From positions 1-7,511 of the forward strand of contig SKWB01000261.1 in assembly GCA_007129135.1 (NCBI GenBank): DNA of 7,511 nucleotides, read 5' to 3'. The notes below the pieces were generated by a model that was not told the DNA's origin, made no database searches, and worked only from the letters and a program-made list of their open reading frames with translations. Below are positions 6,547-7,511 of this stretch, one piece after another. Made by a program: the position numbers and the translations under genes. The stretch comes from Halococcaceae archaeon. GTDB taxonomy: Archaea; Halobacteriota; Halobacteria; Halobacteriales; Halalkalicoccaceae. Within the stretch, counting starts at the first letter, position 1. Every line of letters begins with the position of its first letter.

Positions 6547-7202
6547 TCGGCCGACACCGGCGGGTCCTCGACGACGGCGGTGTCGCTCCCGCCGAACGCG
6601 AACGGGTCGGAGTCCTCCGCGTCCGCGAGCAGCGTCTCGCCCGCGGTCACCCGATCGCCCTTCTCGACGAGGAGGTCCGCTCTCCCTATCCCCTGGGGTA
6701 AGAGCACGTCCGCACGGCTCCCGAACGCGATGTGGCCGATCTTCTCGCCGCGGGAGAGCTCGTCGCCGACCTCGACGTACGGGGTGATCCGGCGGGCGAA
6801 CGCCCCCGCGATGAGCGTCACCGAGAACTCCTCGAACCCGATCTCGACGCGCTCGTTGTGTTCGGAGTCCTTCGAGAACGCCGGACGGTACCCGCCGGGG
6901 CGGTGTTCGACGCCCTCCACCGTGCCGTCGGCCGGAGCGCGGTTGACGTGGACGTCGAACGGGCTCATGAACACCCCGACGCGGAGCCGGTCGTCCTCCT
7001 CACGGATCACCGTGACCTTCCCGTCGGCCGGCGAGACGATCCCCGAGAAGGGTGGCGAACGCTCCGGGTCGCGGAAGAAGAAGAGGACGAACCCGCCGAC
7101 GGCCGCGAACGCGAGCGTGAGCCAGGCCGAGACGAGGAACGCCGGCAGCGCGATCAGGAACGCGGGCACGGCGTAGCCGAGTGCCCCGGGTGCGAAGCGC
7201 AT
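6543..7202 (-). CDS. Archaetidylserine/phosphatidylserine decarboxylase-family proenzyme
   Basis: It decarboxylates the serine headgroup of a membrane lipid, in haloarchaea archaetidylserine, to the ethanolamine form. The 219-residue proenzyme has two membrane-seeking stretches at the N-terminus (about 7-43) followed by FFFRDPERSPP. It has the family motifs SPADGKV (Asp60) and DVHVNRAP (His85), and FGSR at 160-163, where self-cleavage between Gly161 and Ser162 creates the pyruvoyl cofactor. This is the short-form enzyme. In Haloferax volcanii the synthase/decarboxylase pair PssA-PssD is needed for lipid anchoring of archaeosortase (ArtA) substrates, so this gene probably belongs to that route. 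The synthase and the sortase are not in the window. Gene end and stop overlap the Cdc48 stop in opposite orientation (shared CTAG). A C-terminal extension of about 25 residues is acidic and probably disordered. The motif set makes the family call secure; the lipid substrate is inferred from the host. Confidence 0.93.
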   Translation of the reverse strand: MRFAPGALGYAVPAFLIALPAFLVSAWLTLAFAAVGGFVLFFFRDPERSPPFSGIVSPADGKVTVIREEDDRLRVGVFMSPFDVHVNRAPADGTVEGVEHRPGGYRPAFSKDSEHNERVEIGFEEFSVTLIAGAFARRITPYVEVGDELSRGEKIGHIAFGSRADVLLPQGIGRADLLVEKGDRVTAGETLLADAEDSDPFAFGGSDTAVVEDPPVSAD

Positions 7203-7223
7203 GGTCCCGCTTCGTCGGGAGGG

Positions 7224-7229
7224 GTTACA
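7224..7229 (-). promoter_or_regulatory. Possible TATA-like element for the decarboxylase gene
   Basis: The minus strand reads TGTAAC centred about 24 bp before the ATG at 7202, in an otherwise GC-rich 104-bp gap. Spacing fits a leaderless start, but the match is weak. Read-through from the upstream DoxX-like gene on the same strand is an alternative. Confidence 0.3.
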
Positions 7230-7286
7230 GGTGTTTCGTGCGCGATCCGCGAGGAACGGCCTCGAGTGGAGTACGACGGTCGAGCG

Positions 7287-7290
7287 AAAA
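7287..7290 (-). terminator. Possible short T-tract after the DoxX-like gene
   Basis: On the minus strand CCTTTTCG lies 16 nt past the stop of the DoxX-like gene. Archaeal transcripts often end at T-runs without a hairpin, but four Ts is the minimum and the call is weak. Confidence 0.2.
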
Positions 7291-7306
7291 GGCAGGTGTG
7301 CGGTGT

Positions 7307-7511
7307 TCAGCCCAGCAGGTATCTGGTCTTCGGGTAGCGCTCGACCAGTGCTTCCCCGCCGACGTCGATCCGCTCGATGTAGCGGTCGAGGCCGAGGATC
7401 CGGCCGGCGCCGAAGGCACCGATGGCGAGGAAGACGACGAGGTAGACGAGGTCGGAGTTGACGAAGCCGAGCGGGCCGGCGACGTCCCAGCTTCCGAGGT
7501 AGAACATCGCC
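7307..7511 (-). CDS. DoxX-like membrane protein, C-terminal part only
   Basis: The gene runs off the right edge, and only the last 67 or so codons are visible. The frame stays open through the final bases, so the ATG at 7507 is probably internal. The visible part holds one hydrophobic helix (about DLVYLVVFLAIGAFGAGRILG) followed by a cytoplasmic-looking end, LDRYIERIDVGGEALVERYP, and a terminal RYLLG. This combination is what I recall from the C-termini of haloarchaeal DoxX-family four-helix membrane proteins. It lies 104 bp upstream of the decarboxylase gene on the same strand. The gap contains a possible T-tract and a possible promoter, so the two may be separate units. DoxX relatives have been tied to quinone-linked redox and sulfur metabolism, but the function of this one is open. 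Without the first three helices the family call is moderate. Confidence 0.65.
   Translation of the reverse strand, partial: AMFYLGSWDVAGPLGFVNSDLVYLVVFLAIGAFGAGRILGLDRYIERIDVGGEALVERYPKTRYLLG

Noticed and set aside
6580..7176. A plus-strand frame opposite the decarboxylase gene
   Set aside because: The minus strand encodes all the catalytic motifs of the decarboxylase; the plus product is Ser/Arg/Pro-rich and unrecognisable.

Overview
The window looks like chromosomal DNA from a halophilic archaeon (class Halobacteria). It is very GC-rich. The predicted proteins are rich in Asp, Glu, Ala, Val and Arg and poor in Lys and Cys. The gene families are archaeal or specifically haloarchaeal: a GHMP-type shikimate kinase, a double-ring Cdc48 ATPase, a short archaetidylserine/phosphatidylserine-type decarboxylase, and small proteins known only from this group. 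Several start codons sit about 25-27 bp downstream of TATA-like hexamers, which fits the leaderless transcripts common in haloarchaea. I cannot name the genus from the sequence.

Left part (1-2316, all plus strand): the 3' end of one membrane PH-domain gene overlaps by 8 bp a second, paralogous PH-domain gene. After 76 bp comes an M20-family zinc hydrolase of the N-carbamoyl-amino-acid hydrolase/allantoate amidohydrolase group. A 195-bp convergent gap follows with no gene that I can support.

Middle part (2512-4354): a minus-strand operon, shikimate kinase then chorismate mutase, supplies two steps of aromatic amino acid synthesis. Divergent from it is a haloarchaeal protein of unknown function (DUF5796-like). 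Next, on the minus strand, is a 44-codon C2HC zinc-finger gene that automatic gene callers could miss because it is so short.

Right part (4438-7511): a Cdc48/VCP-type AAA+ unfoldase gene is transcribed away from the zinc-finger gene across an 83-bp divergent promoter region. It ends tail to tail with an archaetidylserine decarboxylase gene, and the two stop codons share one CTAG palindrome. The window closes with the C-terminal part of a probable DoxX-like membrane protein on the minus strand.

Overall this is housekeeping chromosome: aromatic synthesis, lipid headgroup synthesis linked to archaeosortase anchoring, and protein quality control. I see no mobile element, CRISPR array, RNA gene or defence cassette. 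I found no convincing new multi-gene system. The items most worth a second look are the tiny zinc-finger gene, the paired PH proteins, the Gln in the chorismate mutase active site and the tightly packed shared-stop junction.
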